From: Oleiphilaceae bacterium
Lineage (GTDB): Bacteria; Pseudomonadota; Gammaproteobacteria; Pseudomonadales; Oleiphilaceae
Direction: 5' to 3'
NCBI GenBank assembly: GCA_022447365.1
Contig: JAKVBL010000003.1
Location: 62,001-126,000, forward strand
Length of the DNA: 64,000 bases
Shown piece after piece: positions 18,376-27,591 of this stretch (the stretch's first letter is position 1; each line of letters starts with the position of its first letter). The notes below the pieces were generated by a model that was not told where the DNA came from, searched no databases, and saw only the letters and a list, made by a program, of their open reading frames with translations. Both the position numbers and the translations under genes were made by a program.

Positions 18376-18816
18376 CTAAATAGCCGCATCTAGCAGCAAG
18401 AATCCTTCGCGTCCTGCTACAAAGATGACAGAGCACCACGCGAACGTAATGATTGTGATTTCAAGCAGAATTGAACGGCGGCTTTGCTTAAAGCGTCGGG
18501 CAATCACTGCATAGGTCGGTATGCCGATTAGAATTGGCGCAAGCACCGCTGATCCTCGTTTTCCGTACCTCTTCCAGATTCTAAGCACCTTTCTTAGATG
18601 CTTGTTGAATCCTTTTCGTTTCGACTGAAGTTTTTTTACCCACAAGTCAGTCAAAAACAACACGCTCACCGAAGATGATAGTGCAGCACCTAGATTGAAT
18701 AAAAGCATCTCGATATAACTAAAACCGCTGCCCGCAGCAATGAGTGGGCCTAGGTAGGTTTTCCACAGACTTAAAAAGTACATGGTCGCAGCTTGCAGGA
18801 AATACGTGTCGTCCAT
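18376..18816 (-). CDS. hypothetical small membrane protein
   Basis: 146 residues with three or four hydrophobic stretches (YIEMLLFNLGAALSSSVSVLFLT, SAVLAPILIGIPTYAVIA, ILLEITIITFAWCSVIFVAG) and a basic cytoplasmic loop (KKLQSKRKGFNKHLRK). I do not recognise a family with certainty; the GKRGSAVLAPILIGIPTY segment is weakly reminiscent of small DedA-like or multidrug-export-like proteins. The start at 18816 is not backed by a ribosome site; Met at 18783 is an alternative. Confidence 0.55.
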   Translation of the reverse strand: MDDTYFLQAATMYFLSLWKTYLGPLIAAGSGFSYIEMLLFNLGAALSSSVSVLFLTDLWVKKLQSKRKGFNKHLRKVLRIWKRYGKRGSAVLAPILIGIPTYAVIARRFKQSRRSILLEITIITFAWCSVIFVAGREGFLLLDAAI

Positions 18817-18914
18817 TTGTTCGCACTACTATTTATTTTGCGTTGATTGTGCGCGACTCTTTAATCAGCAGCAAGGCAAGAATGGTTTTTATGCGATTCA
18901 GTTGTACTGAGGCC

Positions 18915-19373
18915 TTATCGTCTCGTAAGTTGATTAAAGGCGACTCGAAGATCCTCTTTAGAAGTAATGCCGTGCAGAGTATTCGTTAGTCTTCCGTGCT
19001 TGTTGAATAGCAATAGCGTTGTCTTAGGGGCTTGGTATTTGCCAGCGAAAGTTTTGCCTTTCTTGTTGGCGAGGTTAGCAATTTTGAATTGTATGTCCTC
19101 GTCATACTCGGATTGGAGTGCATCTACGTTGCGCTTTAGTTGTGCGCAATTTGGGCAGTTTGGATCATGTACTTGAACCACAGTCGCTGTGCCATTGCCG
19201 ATCACGGAAAGATCCTGTGTTGTCTGAATCACGTGACTATAGGCTGTTAGGCAAACGCCAAGAAAGGCTACGAATACAGCGCTAATTCCAAGTTTTTTCA
19301 GGGTCTTAGGTGTAATTTTTTTACGTTTTACTTTTTGAGTTTTAGTAGTAGATGATTTCCCATGGCGTGCCAT
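18915..19373 (-). CDS. membrane-anchored thioredoxin-like protein
   Basis: 152 residues: a highly basic N-terminus (KTQKVKRKKITPKTLKK), one membrane helix (about 29-47), then a thioredoxin-like domain with VVQVHDPNCPNCAQLKRNV (CPNC in place of CGPC) and the cis-Pro region YQAPKTTLLLFNKHGRL. The protein would sit in the inner membrane with the domain in the periplasm, acting on thiols. The ATG at 19373 has GGAGG at good spacing, so the longer frame to 19430 is rejected. Confidence 0.78.
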   Translation of the reverse strand: MARHGKSSTTKTQKVKRKKITPKTLKKLGISAVFVAFLGVCLTAYSHVIQTTQDLSVIGNGTATVVQVHDPNCPNCAQLKRNVDALQSEYDEDIQFKIANLANKKGKTFAGKYQAPKTTLLLFNKHGRLTNTLHGITSKEDLRVAFNQLTRR

Positions 19374-19546
19374 GATGCCTCCAGTGCGATTCTTTGCTGC
19401 TGAAAAAGATAGGGCTCTTGTGACATTCACGGTATAAAAAAGTTCATTCCAGTAAGGGATCTGGGCATGTCATCTTATGCCGTGATACATTCGTATAGTT
19501 AATCTTCGATCACAACAACAAACAGATTAAGCGGTAGCGACTTTCC

Positions 19547-21313
19547 ATGATTATTAATCAAGATACTTTGAACTTCCTTCTTTATGACGTGTTTCAAGCA
19601 GAGGCTCTTACTGAGTTAGATGCCTACAAAGACCATGACCGTAGTACCTTTGATGGTGTTATCGATACGTCGCTTAAAATCGCACAAGACTACTTCTTAC
19701 CGCACAACGCGAAGGCTGACGCAAATGAGCCAAGCTTTGATGGTGAAAGCGTATCGACCATTCCTGAGGTGAAAGAAGCGTGGAAGCATTTTACTGAAGC
19801 TGGATTGATTAATGCGCGTCATCGATTTGATGAGGGTGGAATGCAGCTGCCTGCGTTGGTGCATTCAGCATGTATGGGTTTGTTTACAGGCGCGAATCCG
19901 AGCACGGCTGGTTATCCATTCTTAACGAGTGCGGCATCGAATCTTATTCATGCGTTTGGGAGCGAAACCCAAAAAAGCTTGTATCTAGATGGAATGTTCT
20001 CTGGACGATTTGCTGGAACCATGGCTTTAACGGAACCGAATGTTGGTTCGAGTCTGGGAGATCTGACAACAAAAGCCACACCTCAAGACGATGGCAGCTA
20101 CCGCTTGAAAGGTCAGAAGATGTATATCTCTGGTGGCGATCAAGATATCACCGAAAATATTATTCATTTGGTGCTCGCGCGCGTCGAGGGAGCTCCTCAA
20201 GGCGTGAAAGGGATAAGCTTATTTATTTGCCCAAAGTTTCTACTCAATGATGATGGCTCTTTGGGTAAACGCAATGATGTTATGTTGGCCGGTTTACTGC
20301 ACAAAATGGGCTATCGAGGCACGACATCAACGGTGCTGAATTTTGGTGAGAAAGATGACTGTACTGCCTTCTTGATTGGTGAAGAGGGGAAAGGGCTTTC
20401 GTACATGTTCAAGATGATGAATGAGGCCAGAATTGGCGTAGGTCTTGGTGCAGCAATGATCGGTTATCGCGGTTATCTCGAGTCTTTGGCTTTCGCTAAA
20501 GACCGACCACAAGGCAGAAAACCTTCAAATCGAGACACTACAAGTGCCCCAGTGAATATTGTTGAGCATGCTGATGTGAAACGTATGTTGTTGGCTCAGA
20601 AAGTCTATGTAGAAGGTTCCTTAGCGCTGTGTTTGTTTGCGTCTAAATTGGTGGATGAACATGAGGCCGGTGGAGACGAAAATGCACTTGTGTTGCTAGA
20701 TTTACTGACTCCGGTTGTGAAAAGCTACCCCTCTACTTATGGATGTAAAGCGAATGAATTAGCGATCCAAGTTTTGGGCGGCTCTGGCTATATTCGCGAG
20801 TATCCCGTTGAACAGTGCTACCGTGATAATCGGCTTAATCCTATCCATGAAGGCACACATGGTATTCAATCACTTGATTTGCTTGGTCGTAAACTATGGC
20901 AAAAACAAGGGCTTGGGCAGCAATTGCTCATGCAGCGAGTTCAGGCGACTTTAGCCAGAGCCAAAAAACATGAGCGCTTAGCTGATTTGGCTGAGCACTA
21001 CAGCACTGCATTGAAAACATTTATCGAAACGACTACTGCTTTAGGTATGGCTCTGCAGCAAGGTCGAATTGATGAGACCTTAGCTAATTCTGCCTTATAC
21101 CTTGATGTGATGGGGAGAATGGTCGTCGGTTGGTTGTGGTTAGACATGGCCTGTGCAGCATTAGAGTCGGATTGCGATGAAGCTTTTGTTTCGGGGAAAT
21201 TACAAGCAGCACGTTATTTTATTCGTTGGGAACTTCCTGAAATTAATCATTTAAGCGAGTTGCTGAAAGGCTTTGATCAGACTTGCGTAGAAATGGAAGT
21301 TGACTGGTTCTAA
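19547..21313 (+). CDS. long-type acyl-CoA dehydrogenase (FadE5/DmdC-like)
   Basis: 588 residues, longer than ordinary acyl-CoA dehydrogenases (about 390), as in the FadE5/DmdC and PA0506-type subfamily. FAD-binding motifs MALTEPNVGSSLGDL and YRLKGQKMYISGGDQ are present, then GLLHKMGYRGTTST, EARIGVGLGAAMIG, and QVLGGSGYIREYPVEQCYRDNRLNPIHEGTHGIQSLDL, in which the Glu of HEGTHG is the likely catalytic base. It would oxidise acyl-CoA to enoyl-CoA, upstream of fadBA elsewhere in the window. Chain-length or methylthio-substrate preference cannot be read. Confidence 0.9.
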   Translation: MIINQDTLNFLLYDVFQAEALTELDAYKDHDRSTFDGVIDTSLKIAQDYFLPHNAKADANEPSFDGESVSTIPEVKEAWKHFTEAGLINARHRFDEGGMQLPALVHSACMGLFTGANPSTAGYPFLTSAASNLIHAFGSETQKSLYLDGMFSGRFAGTMALTEPNVGSSLGDLTTKATPQDDGSYRLKGQKMYISGGDQDITENIIHLVLARVEGAPQGVKGISLFICPKFLLNDDGSLGKRNDVMLAGLLHKMGYRGTTSTVLNFGEKDDCTAFLIGEEGKGLSYMFKMMNEARIGVGLGAAMIGYRGYLESLAFAKDRPQGRKPSNRDTTSAPVNIVEHADVKRMLLAQKVYVEGSLALCLFASKLVDEHEAGGDENALVLLDLLTPVVKSYPSTYGCKANELAIQVLGGSGYIREYPVEQCYRDNRLNPIHEGTHGIQSLDLLGRKLWQKQGLGQQLLMQRVQATLARAKKHERLADLAEHYSTALKTFIETTTALGMALQQGRIDETLANSALYLDVMGRMVVGWLWLDMACAALESDCDEAFVSGKLQAARYFIRWELPEINHLSELLKGFDQTCVEMEVDWF

Positions 21314-21330
21314 TGATCAGTTGATGAATA

Positions 21331-21356
21331 AAAAGGGGAGGTGACTCCCCTTTTTT
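21331..21356 (+). terminator. intrinsic terminator
   Basis: AAAAGGGGAG-GTGA-CTCCCCTTTT followed by TT: a perfect 10-bp stem. The A-run on the 5' side makes it usable in both directions for the convergent gene ending at 21374. Confidence 0.85.
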
Positions 21357-21373
21357 GTGGGTGGAAATTGTTT

Positions 21374-21916
21374 CTAACACGCGTAATAGGCAACCGTCGA
21401 TGCCTTTTGAATAGTCTCTGCATTGATTAAATATCCTACGAGGTTCGGTGGGGTATTCTCGTCAACGTCTAAAGTTTCGGTGTTGAGTGCATAAACGGTA
21501 AATAAGTATTGGTGCGGTCTATCGCCTTCAGGAGGGCAGGCGCCTCCATAGCCTGTAGCACCGAAGCTTGTTTTGATTTGGATGCTACCTTTTGGCGCTA
21601 ATTTAGCGTCGGTTTTACCTGCATTTTCTGGCAACGCTGTTGTGTCCGAAGGAATGTTGAACACAAGCCAGCGCCACCAACCTCCATCTGTGGGTGCATC
21701 TTTGTCGTACATGGTTATTGCAAAGCTTTTTGTTCCTTCAGGTGCATTCTGCCAGTTCAGTTCAGGTGAGATGTTTTCTCCCGAACAGCCAAAACCATTA
21801 AATACATGTTTCATCGCTAGCTGACCTTGAGCAGAGTCAGAACTAAGCGTGAGCCCCTGTGCCGACGCGGTTCCGGCTAATAGTAGAGCGCTGAACATAA
21901 GAAATATTGATTTCAT
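21374..21916 (-). CDS. exported YbhB/YbcL-type PEBP (Raf-kinase-inhibitor-like) protein
   Basis: 180 residues with a signal peptide (IFLMFSALLLAGTASA). The phosphatidylethanolamine-binding fold shows GENISPELNWQNAPEGTKSFAITMYDKDAPT and GACPPEGDRPHQYLFTVYAL, the two family signatures. Cys residues in GFGCSG, YGGACPP and the C-terminal YYAC could form disulfides in the periplasm. Function in bacteria is unknown. AAGGA lies 7 bases before the ATG. Confidence 0.9.
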   Translation of the reverse strand: MKSIFLMFSALLLAGTASAQGLTLSSDSAQGQLAMKHVFNGFGCSGENISPELNWQNAPEGTKSFAITMYDKDAPTDGGWWRWLVFNIPSDTTALPENAGKTDAKLAPKGSIQIKTSFGATGYGGACPPEGDRPHQYLFTVYALNTETLDVDENTPPNLVGYLINAETIQKASTVAYYAC

Positions 21917-22102
21917 TGTGAGTCCTTTTGATGGGGGGTGGTGGGCAAGTATAATTCTAGTTTCCTGCTGTGCTTTTTATAAATCGTTCGATTCTTTTTT
22001 GTTGAGCTTGCTGACAACCTTTGCGTTAGAGCCCTCCTTATCGGTAAACTCTGCAGTACATAAAAACACAGCTAATAATCTTCAAGTAAAAGGAAAGAAT
22101 AG

Positions 22103-22291
22103 ATGTTGAAAAATACGCTAGCGGCCGCTTCGGGTTTGTTGTTGACTGCGCCGGCATTTGCGCACCCAGGACATGATCATGCACATTGGTTGAGCGATCC
22201 TATCCACCTACTTACTGCCTTAGCGATTGCGGCTGTTGCTGTGACTGGTGTTGTCGTCGCTAAGCGTAAAAAAGCAAAGCTGGATAAGTAA
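22103..22291 (+). CDS. tiny exported His-rich membrane protein
   Basis: 62 residues: signal peptide (ASGLLLTAPAFA, cleavage after AFA), then a mature N-terminus beginning HPGHDHAHW, then one membrane helix (LLTALAIAAVAVTGVVVA) and a basic C-terminal tail KRKKAK. The HPGHDH start resembles the N-terminus of HupE/UreJ-type nickel/cobalt proteins, so periplasmic metal binding is plausible but unproven. AAAGGAAAG precedes the ATG. It stands alone between two longer genes. Confidence 0.72.
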   Translation: MLKNTLAAASGLLLTAPAFAHPGHDHAHWLSDPIHLLTALAIAAVAVTGVVVAKRKKAKLDK

Positions 22292-22368
22292 AATCCTGAA
22301 GGGCGCGGATTCTTTCTTGATTATCTGCGCTCATGCTCTTAACTCTCTCCTTCTTCTGATTCGACATC

Positions 22369-23523
22369 GTGTTGCTTAAGCATAGCCTTGCGATGATGTT
22401 ACTCACGGTGCTTGTGAGTTGCATACAAGTTTCTCAGTCTCCGTCCTTTTCGGTGTCGCCTGATAGACCACCAACGCAATATATAAGTTTTCAAGACTAC
22501 TTGACGCAAACCAAGGCATACTTAACTCAAAATCGTGCGTTTATTTCAGACGATCCTGCGCGTGAGATAGAAGTAAACATGCCTTTTGAATTACGGCCAT
22601 CTACTGAGGCAAACACCAAGAGAGCGATATTGCTGGTGCACGGCTTGGGCGATTCGCCATACTCTTTTATTGATGTAGCGCCGATTCTTGCGGAGCAAGG
22701 TTTTGTTGTAAGAGCGATTTTATTAGCAGGGCATGGAACGCGTCCGGCTGACTTGTTGTGGGCAAGCGAACGCGATTGGCAAAAGAGCATTGATCAACAT
22801 GTAGCTTTGCTCAAAAAAGAATTCGACGAAGTGTGGCTGGGTGGTTTTTCTACTGGTGCAAATCTAGTGACTAGCGTTGCTTTTGAAGATGAAAGCATTA
22901 ATGGTTTATTGCTTTATGCGCCAGCATTTCACCCTACCAGTAATCTGGTTCGCTTCTCTTCTTTTGCCTCTTATTTTATTGATTGGGTGGACATTGACCC
23001 TGAAGAAAATATCGCGCGGTATGATTCGCTGACGGCTCAGGCTGCTGCGTCCTATTATGCAACTGTTGAGTCGTTGAACGATGAACTAGCGCGACATACG
23101 TTCGATAGACCTGCTATGTTGATTCTTAGTGAGGCGGACAGCGTGGTAGATAGCCAAGCTGTGGCAAATACCTTTCATGAAAAATTTACTTACGAAGATA
23201 GTCGGCTAATTTGGTTTGGAGAGCCTCTACATATTAATGATGCTCGAGTTCATGTCCTAAATGCAAAGGTGCCAGAAATGCGCGTTAGCTCAATATCACA
23301 CATGGGACCTTTGTTTTCTCCTATGAACCCTTATTACGGTGAGAAAGGCGAGTATCGGCATTGTAATAACGGCCAAGGGGTGGAAGTTTCATTGTGCCAA
23401 AACGCAACGCAAGTATGGTACTCGGCATACGGTTATCAGGAAGCAGGTAAGCTTCATGCTCGCTTGACCTTTAATCCTCATTTTAATGAGACGAAAAGTC
23501 AGCTCTCTGATTTTTTGAGATAG
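22369..23523 (+). CDS. alpha/beta-hydrolase lipoprotein
   Basis: 384 residues. The start is a GTG at 22369 (an ATG at 22393 is possible), followed by a lipobox LVSC. The hydrolase core has the oxyanion/HG segment VHGLGDSPYSF, the nucleophile elbow GGFSTGAN, an acid in LSEADSVVD and a His in SISHMG. Two Cys pairs in the C-terminal part (RHCNNG, SLCQNA) suggest disulfides. The protein would be an outer-membrane-bound esterase or lipase. Substrate unknown. Confidence 0.8.
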   Translation: MLLKHSLAMMLLTVLVSCIQVSQSPSFSVSPDRPPTQYISFQDYLTQTKAYLTQNRAFISDDPAREIEVNMPFELRPSTEANTKRAILLVHGLGDSPYSFIDVAPILAEQGFVVRAILLAGHGTRPADLLWASERDWQKSIDQHVALLKKEFDEVWLGGFSTGANLVTSVAFEDESINGLLLYAPAFHPTSNLVRFSSFASYFIDWVDIDPEENIARYDSLTAQAAASYYATVESLNDELARHTFDRPAMLILSEADSVVDSQAVANTFHEKFTYEDSRLIWFGEPLHINDARVHVLNAKVPEMRVSSISHMGPLFSPMNPYYGEKGEYRHCNNGQGVEVSLCQNATQVWYSAYGYQEAGKLHARLTFNPHFNETKSQLSDFLR

Positions 23524-23554
23524 TGTGCTGCTAGCGGGTTTTCCAGCAGCACAC
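23523..23554. terminator. bidirectional hairpin between convergent genes
   Basis: GTGTGCTGCT and AGCAGCACAC form a perfect 10-bp stem around a 12-base loop, in the 39-bp gap between the hydrolase stop and the GDPD stop. No T-run, so termination efficiency is uncertain. Confidence 0.5.
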
Positions 23555-23562
23555 AGACGAGA

Positions 23563-24894
23563 TTACAAATTCATGCAGTTCGCATAGTAGGTCGTTGTTG
23601 CTGGCCAGTCTGAAAAAATACCGATGATGCCAACGTCTTTCGCTAGCACATCGAGCACTTCATACATGTCTCCATCAGTATCAATGACGTCAGGATTACC
23701 AGTGCTGCCGTTCGTTGTTTGGTAGTACCAACCACCATTGTTTTTCAGCAGTCCAGATCGCTCAATCGTCCAAGTGATAAGGTCTAATCCTGCTTGTTTG
23801 GCATTCATTGCATAGTCAGACGGGATAATTTCGCCATGCGCGTTAACCTCGAGCAACATCCACATCGGAGGGGCGAGTACATTGACGCCATCAGCTACCC
23901 AAGACTCCATTTCAGCAAGGCTGACGTTCATGTCATATCGTCCATCAAGATAGACCGCTTGTTTGCCAAAGTGAGGGTGTTGCTGTATCCAGTATGTCAC
24001 GTCATCATAATTAAATGATTGAGGCCATACTCGTCGCGGTGAGATGCCTGCAGCTTGATATTCTTCAATCAACTGTGACGCATAGTCTTGCTGTGTGTAA
24101 TCGCCTTCGAATGGCATCTCCACTTGAGGAGATTTTAGTTCTGGCGTGAAATCGACGCCTAGTTCTTTAAAGAGTTGAATACTTTCGGCATGTGTCAGCA
24201 ATGTACCGCGACCGCTGTATCCGTCTGTTCGCCAACTAGCTGTGGCATCCATATATTCATCAATACTTGTTGCTGCTAGGTTGGCCGCGTCCATTTTGCC
24301 TTCAAGTGATTTGAACTCGGCAACAGTGATGTCACTAGCACAGCATCTAATGTCTGATGCATTAATAAGTTCACCTTCTGAATTGAATTCCGGCGCAACA
24401 GAGCACTTCTGGGCGAGTGGCGTTGCAAGAATGTTTGTTGTTGTGTGGAGATCACATTGCGCATGACGACACACTAGCGCGCGATCTTTTGTAAAGGTGA
24501 CATCACATTCCATGATACCAGCGCCCATTTTAGCCGCTGCGATATAAGACTCTTTAGTATGTTCGGGAAATTGCATGGGGGCGCCGCGATGTCCGATCGA
24601 GAAGTTGCTTGGCGCAAATGGGCCCGACTTACAACTTTGGAGCTTTCGTTTTAATTTGCTGTCAGTCATATCTTCAACCAGAAAGAACGGCCGAGGTCCA
24701 AGCTGAACTTTTGTTAGTCTTTTAGCGATGCGCGATTCTTTTTGATGAAGTTTTCGTTCTGTTTTATGAAGTTTGTGTTCTAGTTTTTTTATCGTTTTTG
24801 ATTCAGCGTGATGGCTTGATTTGTATGTATTTGAGTTGTGTGCGCTTACATTGAATGACACGCATATAGTGAGAAGTATTAATATTATCCGCAT
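23563..24894 (-). CDS. exported glycerophosphodiester phosphodiesterase
   Basis: 443 residues with a signal peptide ([16 protein letters not shown]). A 45-residue basic, heptad-like linker ([20 protein letters not shown]...) precedes the GDPD domain: [15 protein letters not shown] gives the catalytic HRG and [15 protein letters not shown] gives E and D, and [14 protein letters not shown] the second His. Later segments [10 protein letters not shown] and [16 protein letters not shown] fit periplasmic GDPDs. Six or more Cys suggest disulfides. It would split glycerophosphodiesters to glycerol-3-phosphate and an alcohol. AGGAGG lies 6 bases from the ATG. Confidence 0.9.
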   Translation of the reverse strand: MRIILILLTICVSFNVSAHNSNTYKSSHHAESKTIKKLEHKLHKTERKLHQKESRIAKRLTKVQLGPRPFFLVEDMTDSKLKRKLQSCKSGPFAPSNFSIGHRGAPMQFPEHTKESYIAAAKMGAGIMECDVTFTKDRALVCRHAQCDLHTTTNILATPLAQKCSVAPEFNSEGELINASDIRCCASDITVAEFKSLEGKMDAANLAATSIDEYMDATASWRTDGYSGRGTLLTHAESIQLFKELGVDFTPELKSPQVEMPFEGDYTQQDYASQLIEEYQAAGISPRRVWPQSFNYDDVTYWIQQHPHFGKQAVYLDGRYDMNVSLAEMESWVADGVNVLAPPMWMLLEVNAHGEIIPSDYAMNAKQAGLDLITWTIERSGLLKNNGGWYYQTTNGSTGNPDVIDTDGDMYEVLDVLAKDVGIIGIFSDWPATTTYYANCMNL

Positions 24895-25149
24895 GATTTC
24901 CTCCTGTCGTTTTTATAAAGCCAGCAAAGGTGTGGCGGCTTCTAAAGTATTTGGAGAAAAAGTCATTTTTGAGTCGTTTTTTTGAATGTAATGGGTCTTT
25001 TTTGTTGCAGTCACTGTCATAAATTTTAGAACGTCTCTACTCACGTGCGTGATAACTGGCGGCCTCGATTTTGTTTGTACAAGATTTCTTTTCGAATGCG
25101 CAATATTGACTATCTTCCATATTCAATTTTGAACAGAGGTTTTGGATTT

Positions 25150-25593
25150 ATGTCAGATTCTTTATTGGTATAGCAGCTTACCTTAGAGGTGTTGGGCGTG
25201 CACCGTCACTTAGAGCGTTTAAAAGAAAGCTTCGGCGTGATCACTGATTGGGAGGCCAGAGCTTGGATGATTCTTCAGTTTTTGAATGAGCAGGGTAAGT
25301 GCCGGATGAATACCTTGCTCCAAGAACAGCATTTATTGCAATCTTATGCGCATCACCTTTTGAACGAGCTCATAGCAGCGGAGGCCATCATAAGCGATTA
25401 GCATCATCCAGAAATTCATGCACACTATGAAATTACGTCTTCAGGCAAAGCCGCATTGCAAAGATTAAGAGAGGCGATGCAGCCAGGTTTTGAGCAATTT
25501 GATGAGGATTTCGATACAGAAAAGCTACGTGTAGCTGTAGACACATTAAAAACGTATCGACATCGCTTAGAGTGTATCAAGCTTGATGACTAA
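25150..25593 (+). pseudogene. MarR-type regulator gene with two in-frame amber codons
   Basis: Read in one frame from the ATG at 25150 to a TAA at 25591, the sequence gives a 147-codon MarR-length protein: helix GVHRHLERLKESFGVITDWEARAW, a winged helix (GKCRMNTLLQEQ..., then HLLNELIAAEAIISD), the wing HHPEIHAHYEITSSGKAAL and a C-terminal helix. It is interrupted by TAG at 25171-25173 (codon 8) and TAG at 25399-25401 (start of the wing). Both could be CAG or CGG codons that mutated. The longest surviving frame, 25189-25401, lacks the wing and dimer helix. Several intact neighbours end in TAG, so TAG is a stop in this organism. Confidence 0.7.
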
Positions 25594-25656
25594 GCTCTGT
25601 TTCTAAGGCTCATGAGCGTGTAAGATAGAGAGAATTTCACTCGTCTTAATTATCTC

Positions 25657-27582
25657 ATGAGTTATCAGGTTCTCGCTCGAAAGTGGCGACCGAAAAATTT
25701 TAAGCAAATGGTTGGGCAAGAACACGTCTTGCAGGCCTTAATCCATGCTTTAGAATCGCAGCGACTTCACCACGCTTATTTGTTTACCGGCACTAGAGGT
25801 GTCGGTAAAACGACTATTGCACGGATTCTTGCACGTTGCTTAAGTTGTGAACGAGGCATTACCTCAGAGCCTTGTGGCGAGTGCGGAGCTTGTACGTCAA
25901 TCGAGCAAGGGCGTTATGTTGATCTTATCGAGATCGATGCGGCTTCGCGAACCAAAGTCGAAGACATGCGAGAGCTTCTTGAGAATGTTCAGTACGCGCC
26001 AACTGAAGGGCGTTTTAAGATCTATCTGATCGACGAAGTACACATGCTGTCGACGCATAGTTTTAATGCCTTGCTGAAAACTCTGGAAGAACCGCCAGAG
26101 CATGTGAAATTCTTATTTGCGACCACCGATCCTCAAAAATTACCGATTACGATCCTATCACGTTGCCTTCAGTTCAATCTGAAGAATATGACGCCGGAAA
26201 GAATCGTTCATCACTTGAAGTTTGTTTTATCACAAGAGCAAGTCAGTGCCGAAGATGCCGCATTATGGGCGATAGCTCGGGGTGCTGATGGCAGTATGCG
26301 TGATGCCTTGAGTCTGACGGATCAGGCTATCGCCTATACCCAAGGTCAGTTAGGTGAAACCGCCGTGAGTGCCATGCTTGGTACAGTGGACCAGAAGAAG
26401 GTGTATCGTTTACTCGACATGCTTGTAGCGCGTGATGCAAAAGCAATGCTAGGCGTTGTAGCTGAGCTAGCAGAATTTGCGCCCGATTACGCCTCAGTGC
26501 TTGAGGTCTTGGTTTCGGTGTTTCACAGAGTTGCCATTGAACAGGCAGTAGCTGGTGCAACGGATAATAGCCAAGGCGATCAGGAGCGTATCACCTTTTA
26601 TGCGCAAAACTTAAGTGCAGAAGATGTGCAGCTTTACTATCAAATTGCGCTAGTGGCGAGAAAAGACTTAGCGATTTCACCGGACGCGCGCTCAGGGTTC
26701 GAAATGGCTTTGTTACGCATGATGGCATTTTGCATGGCACCACCTACTAAGCCGGTGACGCAGGCACTAGCGCCTGAGGTTTCAACGACACATGCGCCGC
26801 CAGCTCATGAAGTTCAGGGTGAGGTTGAAACTGCTTCAAGTGAAGCCGATGTGAGTGATCAAACGAGTGTACAGCCAGAGCCTCTGACAGTGAATTCTGA
26901 AGTAGCAGAAATGCAGCAGGAATCAGAGCAGACTTCAGAGTCGCAAATAGAACCGCAAAACGATGTTGCCGCAGCGCCTGTTGAGCAAGTTCCTGCATAT
27001 ATGAACGAAGCTCCGCCATTGCAAGATGAACATCCTGCACCTGCAATAGACAATCAGCAAAGCTTGGTTGAAGAGCCTGTCGAAGCAATGATTGAAGCTG
27101 CGCCTATGCCATCTGAGATCAACTCAACTGTTGATACGCAAGCGAACGAGAGTCAAAAAAAAACACCTAAGTTCGATGACTCTCAAGACTTAGATAGCAT
27201 GAGCTGGCCGCGTCAGGCCATTAGACTTGGTTTGACAGGCATGACTCAAAACCTACTTATGAATATGGTGAAGCGTATTCATGGTGAGGTTATGGAATTA
27301 GCTGTCGAAACTGGGCATTTTAGAATTTTAAACGACACGCATAAGAAGAAAATCGTGCAAGCATTGAAGGATGCGCTTGCTTGGAATGGTGCGATTGAGT
27401 TCAAGGATGGTGTCGATGCAGGACAAGAAACGCCAGCAATGTGGCGTGAACGAATGCGTGAAGAGCAACTTATAGAGGCGAAGCAAAAATTGCACGCCGA
27501 TGAAAACGTAAAACAGTTAATCGCTGAGTTTGATGGCCGTCTTATCGAAGATAGCGTCGTAGCGCTCGGCACCATTGAATAG
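25657..27582 (+). CDS. dnaX: DNA polymerase III subunits gamma and tau
   Basis: 641 residues, the size of tau. Clamp-loader ATPase: Walker A GTRGVGKTT, a four-Cys zinc module (CLSCERG...CGECGAC), Walker B LIDEVHM, SRC-type finger in TILSRCLQFNL. Domain III ends near residue 370. A long acidic Glu/Gln/Pro linker (about 370-510) follows, then the tau-specific C-terminal domain from DSMSWPRQAIRLGLTG, which in E. coli binds the polymerase alpha subunit. An A9 run at 27155-27163 sits in this linker and offers a route to a shorter gamma product (separate entry). First gene of a dnaX-ybaB-recR-rnd cluster. Confidence 0.96.
   Translation: MSYQVLARKWRPKNFKQMVGQEHVLQALIHALESQRLHHAYLFTGTRGVGKTTIARILARCLSCERGITSEPCGECGACTSIEQGRYVDLIEIDAASRTKVEDMRELLENVQYAPTEGRFKIYLIDEVHMLSTHSFNALLKTLEEPPEHVKFLFATTDPQKLPITILSRCLQFNLKNMTPERIVHHLKFVLSQEQVSAEDAALWAIARGADGSMRDALSLTDQAIAYTQGQLGETAVSAMLGTVDQKKVYRLLDMLVARDAKAMLGVVAELAEFAPDYASVLEVLVSVFHRVAIEQAVAGATDNSQGDQERITFYAQNLSAEDVQLYYQIALVARKDLAISPDARSGFEMALLRMMAFCMAPPTKPVTQALAPEVSTTHAPPAHEVQGEVETASSEADVSDQTSVQPEPLTVNSEVAEMQQESEQTSESQIEPQNDVAAAPVEQVPAYMNEAPPLQDEHPAPAIDNQQSLVEEPVEAMIEAAPMPSEINSTVDTQANESQKKTPKFDDSQDLDSMSWPRQAIRLGLTGMTQNLLMNMVKRIHGEVMELAVETGHFRILNDTHKKKIVQALKDALAWNGAIEFKDGVDAGQETPAMWRERMREEQLIEAKQKLHADENVKQLIAEFDGRLIEDSVVALGTIE
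27155..27170 (+). other. candidate dnaX -1 frameshift or transcript-slippage site
   Basis: Nine A residues (27155-27163) are read in frame as caA-AAA-AAA-aca. A -1 slip on A-AAA-AAA leads to aac-acc-TAA, stopping at 27168-27170, so the product would have about 504 residues and lack the presumed alpha-binding domain. E. coli dnaX uses A-AAA-AAG with a stop after one codon to make gamma, and Thermus dnaX uses an A9 slippage run, so both mechanisms have precedent. A modest stem CTAAGT/ACTTAG follows within 10 bases of the run. No clear Shine-Dalgarno-like stimulator upstream. Confidence 0.6.
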
Positions 27583-27591
27583 GAGAAGAGT

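Noticed and set aside
25171..25401. Stop-codon reassignment or pyrrolysine-type readthrough at TAG
   Set aside because: dnaX, ybaB, topA and the hydrolase all end in TAG, and no dedicated context is seen around the two amber codons.
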